A stretch of DNA of 64,000 nt from UBA2040 sp002384725 (GTDB lineage Bacteria > Bacteroidota > Bacteroidia > Flavobacteriales_D > Crocinitomicaceae). The stretch is from assembly GCA_963926475.1 (NCBI GenBank), contig CAWUXE010000009.1, forward strand, positions 1-64,000. Direction: 5' to 3'. Within the stretch, counting starts at the first letter, position 1. Every line of letters starts with the position of its first letter. Shown in pieces: positions 1-8,061 of this stretch. The notes beneath the pieces are model-generated. The model was not told the DNA's origin and did no database searches. It saw only the letters and a list, made by a program, of their open reading frames with translations. The position numbers were made by a program, and so were the translations under genes.

Positions 1-163
1 TTCAGTTTCTATTATCACAATGGACGGTAAAGTTGTTTCTACAACAACAATGTCTGGATTAACTGGATCTGTTGACGTTTCAAGCTTGACAGAAGGAGTA
101 TACTTCTACGAGGTTGCTGTTGAGAATGGAGAGGTTATTCGTAACACATTTGTTAAGAAATAA
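1..163 (+). CDS. C-terminal end of a T9SS-sorted secreted protein (5' part outside window)
   Basis: The frame is open from base 2 and ends at the TAA at 161-163, giving about 53 residues. The pattern matches the C-terminal 'type A' sorting domain of type IX secretion cargo: a short beta strand with MDGK, then a variable stretch, then LTEGVYFYEVAVENGEV and a final basic KK. Such domains direct transport across the outer membrane and are removed on export. The function of the cargo domain cannot be told because it lies upstream of the window. A strong terminator follows 18 nt after the stop. Confidence 0.85.
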   Translation, partial: SVSIITMDGKVVSTTTMSGLTGSVDVSSLTEGVYFYEVAVENGEVIRNTFVKK

Positions 164-181
164 TCTTAGAATTATTCTTTA

Positions 182-211
182 AAAGAAAGGCGGCTTCGGT
201 CGCCTTTCTTT
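182..211 (+). terminator. Intrinsic terminator after the T9SS cargo gene
   Basis: An 11-bp perfect stem (AAAGAAAGGCG with CGCCTTTCTTT) encloses a loop that contains a stable C-UUCG-G tetraloop. The right arm ends in a T-rich run. It follows the stop codon at 163 and suits termination on the + strand; the A-rich left arm could also stop metG transcripts arriving from the other strand. Confidence 0.8.
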
Positions 212-349
212 ATGCGCTATATTTTGATCTTAAATACTTTATGTTTGATTCCGTTTTCTGTCAAGAAGTTTCGTGCAACAGTTTGATTCAAGTTAAAAGA
301 GAGTGGGAAAGTGAGCAAAAAAGTCAAAACTGTAATTAAAATCATGCAA

Positions 350-2398
350 TTATCTCACATCTCCACCTTTGCCAAAATCTTTTTCTGGAGACATAAAACT
401 CAACTCCCCGTTTTCATTTTCGGCCATTAAAATCATGCCTTGCGATTCTACCCCACGGATTTTTCTTGGTGCGAGGTTTATCAAGACTTGAACCGTTTTA
501 CCAATGATATTTTCAGGAGCGTAATATTCCGCAATACCCGAAACAATGGTTCTTTGATCGATCCCCGTGTCTATAGTCATCTTCAGCAGTTTGTCCGCTT
601 TTTCAACTTTTTCAGCCGTAAGAATTTTTCCTAAACGGATATCCAGTTTAGAGAAATCATCGAAAGTAATTTCATCTTTTTGTGGTTCAAAATTACTTTG
701 CATAGGTTGTTTTAGTTTGAGGATTTCATTCTCGACTAGTTCATCTTCAATTTTTGGAAATAAAATAGTTGGTTTTTCTGTGGAATGTCCAGCATGTAAT
801 AAATTCATATCGCCCGCTGAGCTATATTTCATTGATTTGAAATTTAAAAATTCACTTAACTTTTCTGCCGTTCCTGGTAAAAAAGGTTGCAGCACGATAC
901 TTAAGTTTGCCGTAATTTGAAGCGCCAAGTTCATGATGGTTTTGACTCTTTCTTCCTCCGTTTTAATCAATTTCCACGGTTCTGTTTCGGCTAAAAATTT
1001 ATTTCCGATACGGGCCAAATTCATCGCTTCAGCCTGGGCATCACGCAATTTATAGGTATAAATCAATTCCTCAGATCGTTTTACGGAACTTTGAATATCA
1101 GCAATCATACTCTCATCTTCGGAAGTTAAATTTCCTCTTTCAGGAACTTTACCATCGTAGTATTTTTGAGTCAAAACAAGAGCGCGATTCACGAAATTCC
1201 CAAGAATATCTGCCAATTCAGAATTAATTCGTGTTTGGTATTCTTTCCACGTGAATTCGCTGTCACGATTTTCTGGAGCAATGGAAGTCAAAACATACTT
1301 CAACTCATCTATTTTGTCTGGGTAACTTTCGATGTATTCGTGCAACCAAACCGCCCAATTTCTCGAGGTTGAAAATTTGTCTCCCTCGAGGTTCAAAAAC
1401 TCATATGCAGGAACATTATCTGGCAAAATTAAATCGCCATGATCCTTCAGCAAAATCGGGAAGATAATCGCGTGAAAAACGATATTGTCTTTACCAATGA
1501 AATGCACCAACTTACGATCGCCTGTCCAATAATCTTTCCAATTTTTATCATTGTCGAGCGCCCATTGTTTGGTAGCTGATATATAACCAATCGGCGCATC
1601 CAGCCAAACGTATAATACTTTCCCCTCTGCGGCAGGCAAAGGAACTTTTACGCCCCAATCCAAATCACGCGTCATAGCACGGGGACGCAAACCCCCGTCG
1701 ATCCATGACATACATTGCCCAACAACCTGATTTTTCCACTCTTTTGGGTTATGCTTCTGTACACCATCTAGCATTCCTTTTTCTATCCATTCCTTCAGCC
1801 AGACTTCGTGGTTTTCCATTGGCAAATACCAATGCGAAGTCGATTTCATTATGGGTGTTTTCCCGCTTAATGTGGATTTCGGATTTATTAATTCTGTCGG
1901 ACTTAGTGCAGACCCGCATTTTTCACATTGGTCGCCATAAGCAGACGGATTTTGACATTTTGGGCATTCACCAGAAATATATCTATCTGCTAAAAACTGA
2001 TCGTATTCTTGATCATAATATTGCTCAGAAGTTTCTTCAATGAATTTCCCTTTATCGTGCAAAACATTAAAAAAGTCTTGACTAGTTTCATGATGGATTT
2101 TTGTTGAAGTCCTATGAAAAATGTCAAACGATATATCAAAATCCGTAAAAGACTTCGCGATTATCCCGTTGTATTTGTCCACTATTTCCTGTGGCGAAAC
2201 ACCATCTTTCTTGGCGCGAAGCGTGATAGCGGCTCCATGTTCATCGCTTCCAGAAATAAAAGCGACATCGTGTCCCTTCATTCTTAAAAATCGCACAAAA
2301 ATATCGGCTGGTAAGTAAACACCGGCAACATGTCCTAAATGAAGGGGTCCGTTTGCGTATGGTAATGCTGCCGTAACGGTGTATTTGGCTAAACTCAT
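350..2398 (-). CDS. metG: Methionyl-tRNA synthetase
   Basis: Charges tRNA-Met with methionine in the cytoplasm. The 682-residue protein shows the class Ia signature HLGH at residues 20-23, a CxxC...CxxC zinc knuckle (C145, C148, C158, C161), and the second signature as KFSTS at 341-345, a normal variant of KMSKS. The C-terminal ~110 residues, beginning near FSKLDIRLGKIL, form the EMAP/Trbp111-like tRNA-binding domain that makes the enzyme dimeric, so this is the long form. The start is the first ATG of the frame and the N-terminus aligns with family expectation (YTVTAALPYANGPLHLGH). A -7 box (2421-2428) lies 22 nt upstream. It is transcribed alone. Confidence 0.97.
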   Translation of the reverse strand: MSLAKYTVTAALPYANGPLHLGHVAGVYLPADIFVRFLRMKGHDVAFISGSDEHGAAITLRAKKDGVSPQEIVDKYNGIIAKSFTDFDISFDIFHRTSTKIHHETSQDFFNVLHDKGKFIEETSEQYYDQEYDQFLADRYISGECPKCQNPSAYGDQCEKCGSALSPTELINPKSTLSGKTPIMKSTSHWYLPMENHEVWLKEWIEKGMLDGVQKHNPKEWKNQVVGQCMSWIDGGLRPRAMTRDLDWGVKVPLPAAEGKVLYVWLDAPIGYISATKQWALDNDKNWKDYWTGDRKLVHFIGKDNIVFHAIIFPILLKDHGDLILPDNVPAYEFLNLEGDKFSTSRNWAVWLHEYIESYPDKIDELKYVLTSIAPENRDSEFTWKEYQTRINSELADILGNFVNRALVLTQKYYDGKVPERGNLTSEDESMIADIQSSVKRSEELIYTYKLRDAQAEAMNLARIGNKFLAETEPWKLIKTEEERVKTIMNLALQITANLSIVLQPFLPGTAEKLSEFLNFKSMKYSSAGDMNLLHAGHSTEKPTILFPKIEDELVENEILKLKQPMQSNFEPQKDEITFDDFSKLDIRLGKILTAEKVEKADKLLKMTIDTGIDQRTIVSGIAEYYAPENIIGKTVQVLINLAPRKIRGVESQGMILMAENENGELSFMSPEKDFGKGGDVR

Positions 2399-2420
2399 AA
2401 TTCGTTTCTCGATTTGAAGG

Positions 2421-2428
2421 CAAAGATA
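2421..2428 (-). promoter_or_regulatory. Promoter -7 box of metG
   Basis: The minus strand reads TATCTTTG, an exact match to the Bacteroidota housekeeping -7 consensus TAnnTTTG, placed 22 nt upstream of the metG ATG. No convincing -33 TTG was found at the usual 19-21 nt spacing. Confidence 0.55.
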
Positions 2429-2484
2429 AGGAATTAAAACGCTCTTTCATTTCGTAAAATCATCTATTAAATCAGTGTGTAAAC

Positions 2485-2498
2485 ATGACAAATGTCAT
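2485..2498. promoter_or_regulatory. Palindrome resembling a Crp/Fnr-family operator
   Basis: ATGACA-AA-TGTCAT is a perfect inverted repeat with a 2-nt centre. It sits between metG and the short ORF at 2566, about 68 nt before that ORF's start and 87 nt before metG. The half-site TGACA/TGTCA resembles those of Fnr/HcpR/DNR-type regulators. The neighbouring short ORF looks like a DUF2892 fragment, a family often linked to redox or nitrosative-stress loci. The regulator itself is not in this window. Confidence 0.4.
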
Positions 2499-2565
2499 AT
2501 TACAGAGTGAAATCCATCATATTATTATTGATCACATTACACGAATTTTGTGAAAATGATAAATT

Positions 2566-2658
2566 ATGAAACCAAACATTAATGGTACAGATAAAAGAAT
2601 ACGCCTTATTCTTGGACTGCTTTGCGTTGTTCTACTTTTTAACATTTCCAGAACATAA
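2566..2658 (+). pseudogene. Truncated DUF2892 (YgaP-like membrane domain) reading frame
   Basis: A 30-codon frame with a plausible ATG encodes a peptide beginning MKPNINGTDKRIRLILGLL. This matches the start of DUF2892 proteins: a short polar N-terminus with a GTDRxIRxxLG motif leading into a first hydrophobic helix. Full-length members have about 60-70 residues and a second helix with a Cys-Pro; here the frame stops at TAA within helix 1, and I find no continuation in the other frames. It is therefore most likely a gene remnant. A functional one-helix micropeptide is the alternative. The Fnr-like palindrome at 2485 lies upstream. Confidence 0.45.
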
Positions 2659-2750
2659 AACCTAAATGTAATGCACAATGGAGTGTTAATTGAGTAAATT
2701 TCACTTCGTAAAACAATAGTATTGAACCCAGTAATAACAGTGCTTTTAAA

Positions 2751-2783
2751 ACATAAAAAAGCCCAAACTTGCGTTCAGGCTTT
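2751..2783 (-). terminator. Intrinsic terminator of hppA
   Basis: On the minus strand AAAGCCTGAAC-GCAA-GTTTGGGCTTT forms an 11-bp stem (two G-U pairs) closed by a GNRA tetraloop and followed by a T-run. It lies 25 nt past the hppA stop. Confidence 0.8.
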
Positions 2784-2808
2784 CTAAATAAAAAATTTAA
2801 CTTTCTTG

Positions 2809-5268
2809 TTAATTTTTCTTCGATTTGTCATCAAATGCTTTCATACATGCCGCTTGCTCCATTTCAGAACAACCTTTATCCGCACACATTTTTATGCATT
2901 CTTCTTTGCTCATTCCGTTCTTAATTGCTTCTTCTGCACAAGCAGCTCCTTTTGAACAACATGCTTTTTCTTTACCTGATTTGCAACACTCTTTCTTGTC
3001 TCCGTGAGCGTAAGCTGCTTTGTCTTTAGAACAACAAGCACTTCCAGCTCCAGTTGCACACACTTCTATTCCGTGAACGTTTTTAGCTCCATCAGCAGAA
3101 TGACCGTCTCCAATGATTGGAGCGATAACCAAACCGATCAAACACGTCAACTTAATCAAAATGTTCATCGATGGACCTGAAGTGTCTTTGAATGGATCTC
3201 CAACTGTATCTCCAGTTACTGCCGCTTTGTGCGCTTCAGAACCTTTGAACGTCATTTCACCGTCAACCATAACACCTGCTTCGAAAGATTTCTTAGCGTT
3301 GTCCCATGCACCACCTGCGTTGTTTTGGAAGATTGCCCAAAGAACACCTGATACAGTAACACCTGCCATATAACCACCAAGCATCTCAGCAACCATTAAG
3401 TTGTTCATTCCAAATGCCAAAGGAAGAAAAGCAATTACTAAAGGGAAACCGATAGTTAAAAGTCCTGGCAACATCATTTGTTTCAAGGAAGCTTTCGTTG
3501 AAATGTCAACACATTTATCATATTCTGGTTTGCCAGTGCCTTCCATAATTCCAGGAATGTCTCTAAACTGACGACGAACTTCTTGTACCATTTCCATCGC
3601 TGCTTTACCTACTGCATTCATTGCTAAAGCAGAGAATACAACTGGAACCATCCCTCCAACGAATAACATTGCTAAAACCGGAGCTTTAAAGATGTTAATT
3701 CCATCAATTCCAGTAAACGTTACGTATGCTGCGAACAAAGCCAAAGACGTCAAGGCTGCAGATGCAATCGCAAATCCTTTTCCTGTTGCTGCTGTCGTGT
3801 TACCCACTGAATCCAAAATATCTGTTCTTTCACGAACGATAGGATCTTGCTCACTCATTTCAGCGATACCTCCTGCATTATCTGCAATTGGTCCGAATGC
3901 GTCAATTGCTAATTGCATAGCCGTTGTTGCCATCATTGCTGAAGCTGCCATTGCTACTCCGTAGAATCCTGCAAATGCATATGATCCCCAGATTGCACCA
4001 GCAAACAAAAGTACAGTTGGGAAAGTAGAAATCATACCTGTCGCTAAACCAGCGATGATGTTTGTTCCTGCACCCGTAGATGATTGTTGTACAATTTTCA
4101 AAATTGGTTTCTTCCCCAATCCTGTGTAGTATTCAGTAACAGATGATATAACTGCTCCAACTGTCAATCCAATGATCGTAGCACCAAAAACACGCATTGC
4201 AGAAATCTCTTTAGCCGCTTCACCGAAGAAAGCCATCGTCATTGATTCTGGAAGCATCCAATTCACCAATACATAACAAGAAATAGCAACCAAACCAATA
4301 GAAACCCAGTTCCCAACGTTCAAAGCACCCATTACTTGTTTCTCTTTCGCGTCGTTAGATTTGATTTTCACCAACATTGATCCAATCATTGAGATGATGA
4401 TTCCAACACCAGCAATCGCCATTGGCAATAAGATAGGTCCCATTCCGCTAAAAGCTTCAACAGCACCGTTGTCTCTAATCACATAGTTACCTAACACCAT
4501 TGCAGCCAATACAGTCGCAACATAAGATCCAAATAAATCAGCTCCCATTCCGGCAACATCTCCTACGTTGTCACCAACGTTATCTGCAATTGTAGCAGGA
4601 TTACGAGGATCATCTTCTGGAATACCAGCTTCAACTTTACCTACTAAATCAGCTCCAACATCTGCAGCCTTTGTGTAGATTCCTCCACCAACTCTTGCAA
4701 ACAAAGCAATTGATTCAGCTCCCAAAGAGAAACCAGCCAATGTTTCCAATACGATTGTCATTTTATCTGTAGAGAAAGCTTCTCCACTACTCATGAACAT
4801 GTTGTAAAAAATGATGAAGAATGCTGTCAATCCTAAAACGGCAAGGCCAGCAACTCCCAATCCCATAACGGTGCCACCGCCGAAAGAAACTTTCAATGCA
4901 TTTGGTAAACTTGTTTTGGCAGCTTGCGTTGTTCTAACATTCGTTTTCGTAGCGATTTTCATACCCATATTACCAGCGAAGGCTGAGAACAAAGCACCAA
5001 AAACAAACGCTACGACTATCATCCAATGAGTAGAAGGAACAATCATAGAAACTATTGCCAAAGCAACACTAACTACGATAACGAATATCGCTAACAAGCG
5101 GTACTCTGCTTTCAAGAAAGCCAAAGCGCCTTCGTAGATGTAGTCAGAAATTTCTTTCATTTTCCCATCACCTGCGTCTTGTTTCATTACCCAAGACTTC
5201 TTAACCAACATGTACAACAATCCAATTAAGGCTGCTGCAATTGGCATATAAATGATCATTGATTCCAT
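2809..5268 (-). CDS. hppA: Membrane-bound ion-translocating pyrophosphatase with cysteine-rich C-terminal tail
   Basis: Hydrolyses pyrophosphate and pumps H+ and/or Na+ across the inner membrane. The 819 residues include many hydrophobic helices and the catalytic acidic motif DDPRNPATIADNVGDNVGD at 219-237. GNTTAATGKG at 489-498 has Ala where K+-independent enzymes have Lys, which indicates the K+-dependent class; the pumped ion cannot be fixed by eye. The conserved enzyme ends near residue 720. Beyond it lies an unusual tail (730-819) with 12 Cys, including CC pairs at 745-746, 761-762 and 770-771, and many Lys. Because the C-terminus of this family faces the periplasm, the tail is probably periplasmic. 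The gene is transcribed alone from a good promoter at 5304-5334. Confidence 0.95.
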   Translation of the reverse strand: MESMIIYMPIAAALIGLLYMLVKKSWVMKQDAGDGKMKEISDYIYEGALAFLKAEYRLLAIFVIVVSVALAIVSMIVPSTHWMIVVAFVFGALFSAFAGNMGMKIATKTNVRTTQAAKTSLPNALKVSFGGGTVMGLGVAGLAVLGLTAFFIIFYNMFMSSGEAFSTDKMTIVLETLAGFSLGAESIALFARVGGGIYTKAADVGADLVGKVEAGIPEDDPRNPATIADNVGDNVGDVAGMGADLFGSYVATVLAAMVLGNYVIRDNGAVEAFSGMGPILLPMAIAGVGIIISMIGSMLVKIKSNDAKEKQVMGALNVGNWVSIGLVAISCYVLVNWMLPESMTMAFFGEAAKEISAMRVFGATIIGLTVGAVISSVTEYYTGLGKKPILKIVQQSSTGAGTNIIAGLATGMISTFPTVLLFAGAIWGSYAFAGFYGVAMAASAMMATTAMQLAIDAFGPIADNAGGIAEMSEQDPIVRERTDILDSVGNTTAATGKGFAIASAALTSLALFAAYVTFTGIDGINIFKAPVLAMLFVGGMVPVVFSALAMNAVGKAAMEMVQEVRRQFRDIPGIMEGTGKPEYDKCVDISTKASLKQMMLPGLLTIGFPLVIAFLPLAFGMNNLMVAEMLGGYMAGVTVSGVLWAIFQNNAGGAWDNAKKSFEAGVMVDGEMTFKGSEAHKAAVTGDTVGDPFKDTSGPSMNILIKLTCLIGLVIAPIIGDGHSADGAKNVHGIEVCATGAGSACCSKDKAAYAHGDKKECCKSGKEKACCSKGAACAEEAIKNGMSKEECIKMCADKGCSEMEQAACMKAFDDKSKKN

Positions 5269-5303
5269 ATAAATGATTTATTTTTTAAATTTTTAATCGG
5301 GTG

Positions 5304-5334
5304 CAAAAGTAGATTTATCTCTTTACTTCTGCAA
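5304..5334 (-). promoter_or_regulatory. Promoter of hppA
   Basis: The minus strand carries a -33 TTG (5332-5334), a 20-nt spacer and a -7 box TACTTTTG (5304-5311), matching the Bacteroidota consensus. Transcription should start near 5299, about 30 nt before the ATG at 5268. Confidence 0.7.
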
Positions 5335-5417
5335 GTTTGGTTCTATATAAATATGATTGTACTGTTTAAAGGAGGATTAGGTTACATTTTTGATTAGCGA
5401 AGTTGGACGCAAGACTC

Positions 5418-5437
5418 GTCCCGAAATTCTTCGGGAC
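5418..5437. repeat. Short palindromic repeat, copy 1
   Basis: GTCCCGAA-ATTC-TTCGGGAC is a perfect 8-bp inverted repeat with a 4-nt loop, just past the trxA stop. A degenerate copy is at 5811-5830, on the other side of trxA. It has no T-run on the minus strand, so it is not a typical terminator; it looks like a small dispersed element. Confidence 0.5.
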
Positions 5438-5479
5438 TTGCAGGACCCCCTTTATCCTCAATCGAAATGGCCAAAAAAA

Positions 5480-5776
5480 CTATAATATCGATTTTATCTT
5501 CTGCTCCAGCGAACACAAATCCATTCCACCACTATTTTTCCAAAGAATCTCTCCCTTTTTAAACAGCATTAAGGTGGGAACGCTTTTTATCTTGAAACGA
5601 GCGGATACTTCTTGGTTCTTGTCGACGTCTATTTTGAGAATTCGAACTTCCGTTCCCATTTTCTTTTTCAGTTGATCAATGATGGGTGACATCGCCTTGC
5701 ACGGTCCACACCAAGTGGCGTGAAAATCTACTAAAGTTGGAGTTTCTGATTTTATGATGTCGTTGAATTTTCCCAT
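5480..5776 (-). CDS. trxA: Thioredoxin
   Basis: Cytoplasmic disulfide reductase of 98 residues. It has the typical thioredoxin layout: VDFHATWCGPCK with active-site C23 and C26, the central DVDKNQEVSARFKIKSVPT segment with the conserved cis-Pro, and LMLFKKGE. There is no signal peptide. The start is well fixed because family members begin only a few residues before the first strand. A consensus -7 box (5781-5788) lies only 4 nt before the ATG, which suggests a leaderless mRNA. The gene is flanked on both sides by copies of a small palindromic repeat. Confidence 0.93.
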   Translation of the reverse strand: MGKFNDIIKSETPTLVDFHATWCGPCKAMSPIIDQLKKKMGTEVRILKIDVDKNQEVSARFKIKSVPTLMLFKKGEILWKNSGGMDLCSLEQKIKSIL

Positions 5777-5780
5777 GTTT

Positions 5781-5788
5781 CAAAGGTA
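5781..5788 (-). promoter_or_regulatory. Promoter -7 box of trxA (possibly leaderless)
   Basis: TACCTTTG on the minus strand, ending 4 nt before the trxA ATG. With the usual 4-6 nt between this box and the transcription start, the mRNA would begin at or next to the ATG. Confidence 0.55.
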
Positions 5789-5810
5789 AGGAATTTTGAA
5801 TGTAGGATTC

Positions 5811-5865
5811 GTCCTGAAATTCTTCGGGAATGAAGGAGCGTCCTTCGGACTTCAGGATGAAGGAC
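5811..5865. repeat. Short palindromic repeat, copy 2 (degenerate) with nested inverted repeats
   Basis: GTCCTGAAATTCTTCGGGAA is a mismatched copy of the element at 5418-5437. It is followed by the nested inverted repeats AAGGA-GCG-TCCTT and TTCAGGATGAAGGAC, the latter partly complementary to the first arm. This non-coding block separates trxA from saccharopine dehydrogenase. Confidence 0.45.
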
Positions 5866-6084
5866 TTGTTTATTGATAAACTTAAGTCCTTTAGCATGAC
5901 GCGAAGCTGTCCATTAGAGAAATAAGTATACGGTGCCGCGTCCATCAACATAGCGCTCTCTTTTCGTGGTTCTCAACTCTCTATTCTCAGCGAATCGAAG
6001 CAATCCAACATCCAGCTAAAAATGTTTTAACAAAACCTCTATATTTTGTTGAAAAACCTATCTTTACAACTGCAACCTTTTAGC

Positions 6085-7425
6085 ATGAAAAACATACTCC
6101 TGTTAGGCGCTGGCCTTTCTTCCTCTTCCTTAATTCGTTACTTGATTGATCAAGCCGAAAAACTTGATTTTCACCTCTATATTGTGGACCAAAACGAAGA
6201 GATGATTCTTTCCAAAACGAAAGGCCATCCACGTTCGACAGCTCTGACGATTAATGCTTTGGACGAAAAAACTCGTGCTCCCTACATGGAGAAAGCGGAT
6301 TTGGTTATCAGTATGTTACCCGCACGTTTTCATTTGGAAATTGCGAAGGATTGTGTTGCACGAAAAAAGAATTTGATTACCCCTTCTTATATTTCGGATG
6401 ATATAAAAGCGTTGGATGCGGAAGCAAAAGCAGCAGGAATCATCATCATGAACGAAATGGGTGTAGATCCAGGAATTGACCACATGAGTGCGATGAAAAT
6501 CATTCATGAAATCCAAGAAGAAGGTGGAAAAGTACACAGTTTCAAATCGTTTTGCGGTGGTTTGGTGGCGCCTGAATTTGACAACAATCCTTGGAATTAT
6601 AAATTCACTTGGAATCCACGCAATGTGGTTTTGGCGGGTCAAGGTGGTGCGTCGTGCTTTATTGAAGAAAATCAGTACAAATACATTCCATATCGTCGCT
6701 TGTTTAAGCGTTTGGACCACATTAAACTAAACGGTTATGGTGATTTTGAAGGATATGCGAATCGTGATTCGTTGAAATATAGAGCGATTTATGGCTTGGA
6801 CGATATTCCGACCATTTATCGTGGAACGCTTCGTCGACCAGGATATTCAGCGGCATGGAGCAAGATGATAGACTTGGGATTGACGGATGACAATTATCAG
6901 ATGGGATTTTCTGAAAAGTTGACGCCGCGACAATTTTTGAATGCCTTTTTACCTTATGAACCTTCGAAAACGGTTGAAGTAAAACTAGCCGAATTTTTAG
7001 GTGAAGAGGAAAAGGAAATGTACCACCGTTTTGAATGGTTAGGCTTTTTCGAGGATACAAATCCCATGGGAGTTGTCAATGCTAGTCCAGCTCAGTTGTT
7101 GCAAGAAGTTTTGGTCCGCAAGTTAAGCTTGGCTGACGGCGACAAAGACATGTTGGTGATGTGCCACGATTTTGTATATCATTTGAATGGTGAAAGGTAT
7201 CGAATTGAATCGCATATGGTTAATTTTGGTGAGGACAAAACGTATACTTCGATGAGCAATACCGTTGGCTTGCCTGTTGCTATTTTTGCGAAGATGATTC
7301 TGACGGGAAAAATTTCAGCGAAAGGTGTTCAGATGCCTTTGGCAAAAGAGATTTACGAACCTATTTTAGCAGAATTGGCAGAATTGGGGATTTCGTTTAA
7401 GGAGAAGAAGACGAAGTTGACTTAA
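6085..7425 (+). CDS. Saccharopine dehydrogenase (glutamate-forming, LYS9-like)
   Basis: Expected to interconvert saccharopine with glutamate and alpha-aminoadipate semialdehyde in the cytoplasm. The N-terminus has a Rossmann fold (MKNILLLGAGLSSSSLIRYL). It is followed by ISMLPARFHLEIAKDC and by MNEMGVDPGIDHMSA and GGLVAPEFDNNPWNYKFTW, segments typical of the LYS9-type saccharopine reductase/dehydrogenase group. I chose the ATG at 6085 (446 residues) rather than 6046, since the Rossmann strand begins right after it and the upstream 13 residues look non-coding. The ALDH7-type gene at 9526 would take the next step. No lysine-ketoglutarate reductase domain is fused or adjacent, so the first step must be encoded elsewhere, if present. 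Confidence 0.88.
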   Translation: MKNILLLGAGLSSSSLIRYLIDQAEKLDFHLYIVDQNEEMILSKTKGHPRSTALTINALDEKTRAPYMEKADLVISMLPARFHLEIAKDCVARKKNLITPSYISDDIKALDAEAKAAGIIIMNEMGVDPGIDHMSAMKIIHEIQEEGGKVHSFKSFCGGLVAPEFDNNPWNYKFTWNPRNVVLAGQGGASCFIEENQYKYIPYRRLFKRLDHIKLNGYGDFEGYANRDSLKYRAIYGLDDIPTIYRGTLRRPGYSAAWSKMIDLGLTDDNYQMGFSEKLTPRQFLNAFLPYEPSKTVEVKLAEFLGEEEKEMYHRFEWLGFFEDTNPMGVVNASPAQLLQEVLVRKLSLADGDKDMLVMCHDFVYHLNGERYRIESHMVNFGEDKTYTSMSNTVGLPVAIFAKMILTGKISAKGVQMPLAKEIYEPILAELAELGISFKEKKTKLT

Positions 7426-7524
7426 TTTTATCAATCAAATCAGGATTGTATTAATTAAGGAATTCAAATTAAGTAATCCAGGAAATCTAATAATCCTTGT
7501 AATCGCAGTTTTTTTATCAACCAA

Positions 7525-8061
7525 TCACGGAGGAAACGGCCCCGAATAGGTCATACATGGATGTGCCCCCGTAAAACATCTGTTCTGATAAGCGAATGAA
7601 AATTCCTTTTTCTCGTTTACTTCAAATTCAAAATCTACTCGTTTGTACCATTCTTCAATACAAGCGTCGTCCCTGTATGCATAATTTGTGTTCTTAATAG
7701 GCGCCACTTTTTCTTTGAATTCAACGAAAGATTCCAATTTACTCGGCATCCAAAGCTGATACTTTCCATTATGCAATTTGATGATCGCTTTTCCGCTTTC
7801 ATTTGTGACTATTTCACCTACTCTCTTGCCTCTTGATCCGTCATCGTTGGCTAGGTGCACAGATAAAGCACACGAAATAAAAGGTTCCATTTGCGGGTAA
7901 TCCTCATAGGGCATAGGAGCAGCCCCTCCACAGTGCGGCATGGCGTTTTGAACATGTATTGTTACATCTTCGCTACAGCTCGTGTAGGTGTTTTCCTTAT
8001 TCATCGAACAGGCCGACAAACCGATGATCAAAATCCATATAAAAGCCGCTCTAAAATCCAT
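7525..8061 (-). CDS. Putative lipoprotein with CGGA motif, unknown function
   Basis: The start chosen at 8061 gives MDFRAAFIWILIIGLSACS, a lipoprotein signal peptide with lipobox LSAC and Cys at about residue 17. The 178-residue protein contains VQNAMPHCGGAAPMP, a Cys-Gly-Gly-Ala motif I have seen in other small Bacteroidota lipoproteins, then a beta-rich part with NESGKAIIKLHNGKYQLW that resembles a carboxypeptidase-regulatory-like fold. Six Cys follow the lipid-modified one and may form disulfides. The start overlaps the end of the antiporter gene by 11 nt, so the two are translationally coupled. The function is unknown. Confidence 0.7.
   Translation of the reverse strand: MDFRAAFIWILIIGLSACSMNKENTYTSCSEDVTIHVQNAMPHCGGAAPMPYEDYPQMEPFISCALSVHLANDDGSRGKRVGEIVTNESGKAIIKLHNGKYQLWMPSKLESFVEFKEKVAPIKNTNYAYRDDACIEEWYKRVDFEFEVNEKKEFSFAYQNRCFTGAHPCMTYSGPFPP

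Noticed and set aside
1361..1375. KFSTS in place of KMSKS in MetRS as a defect
   Set aside because: This variant is common in methionyl-tRNA synthetases of this type; the Lys and Ser that matter are kept.
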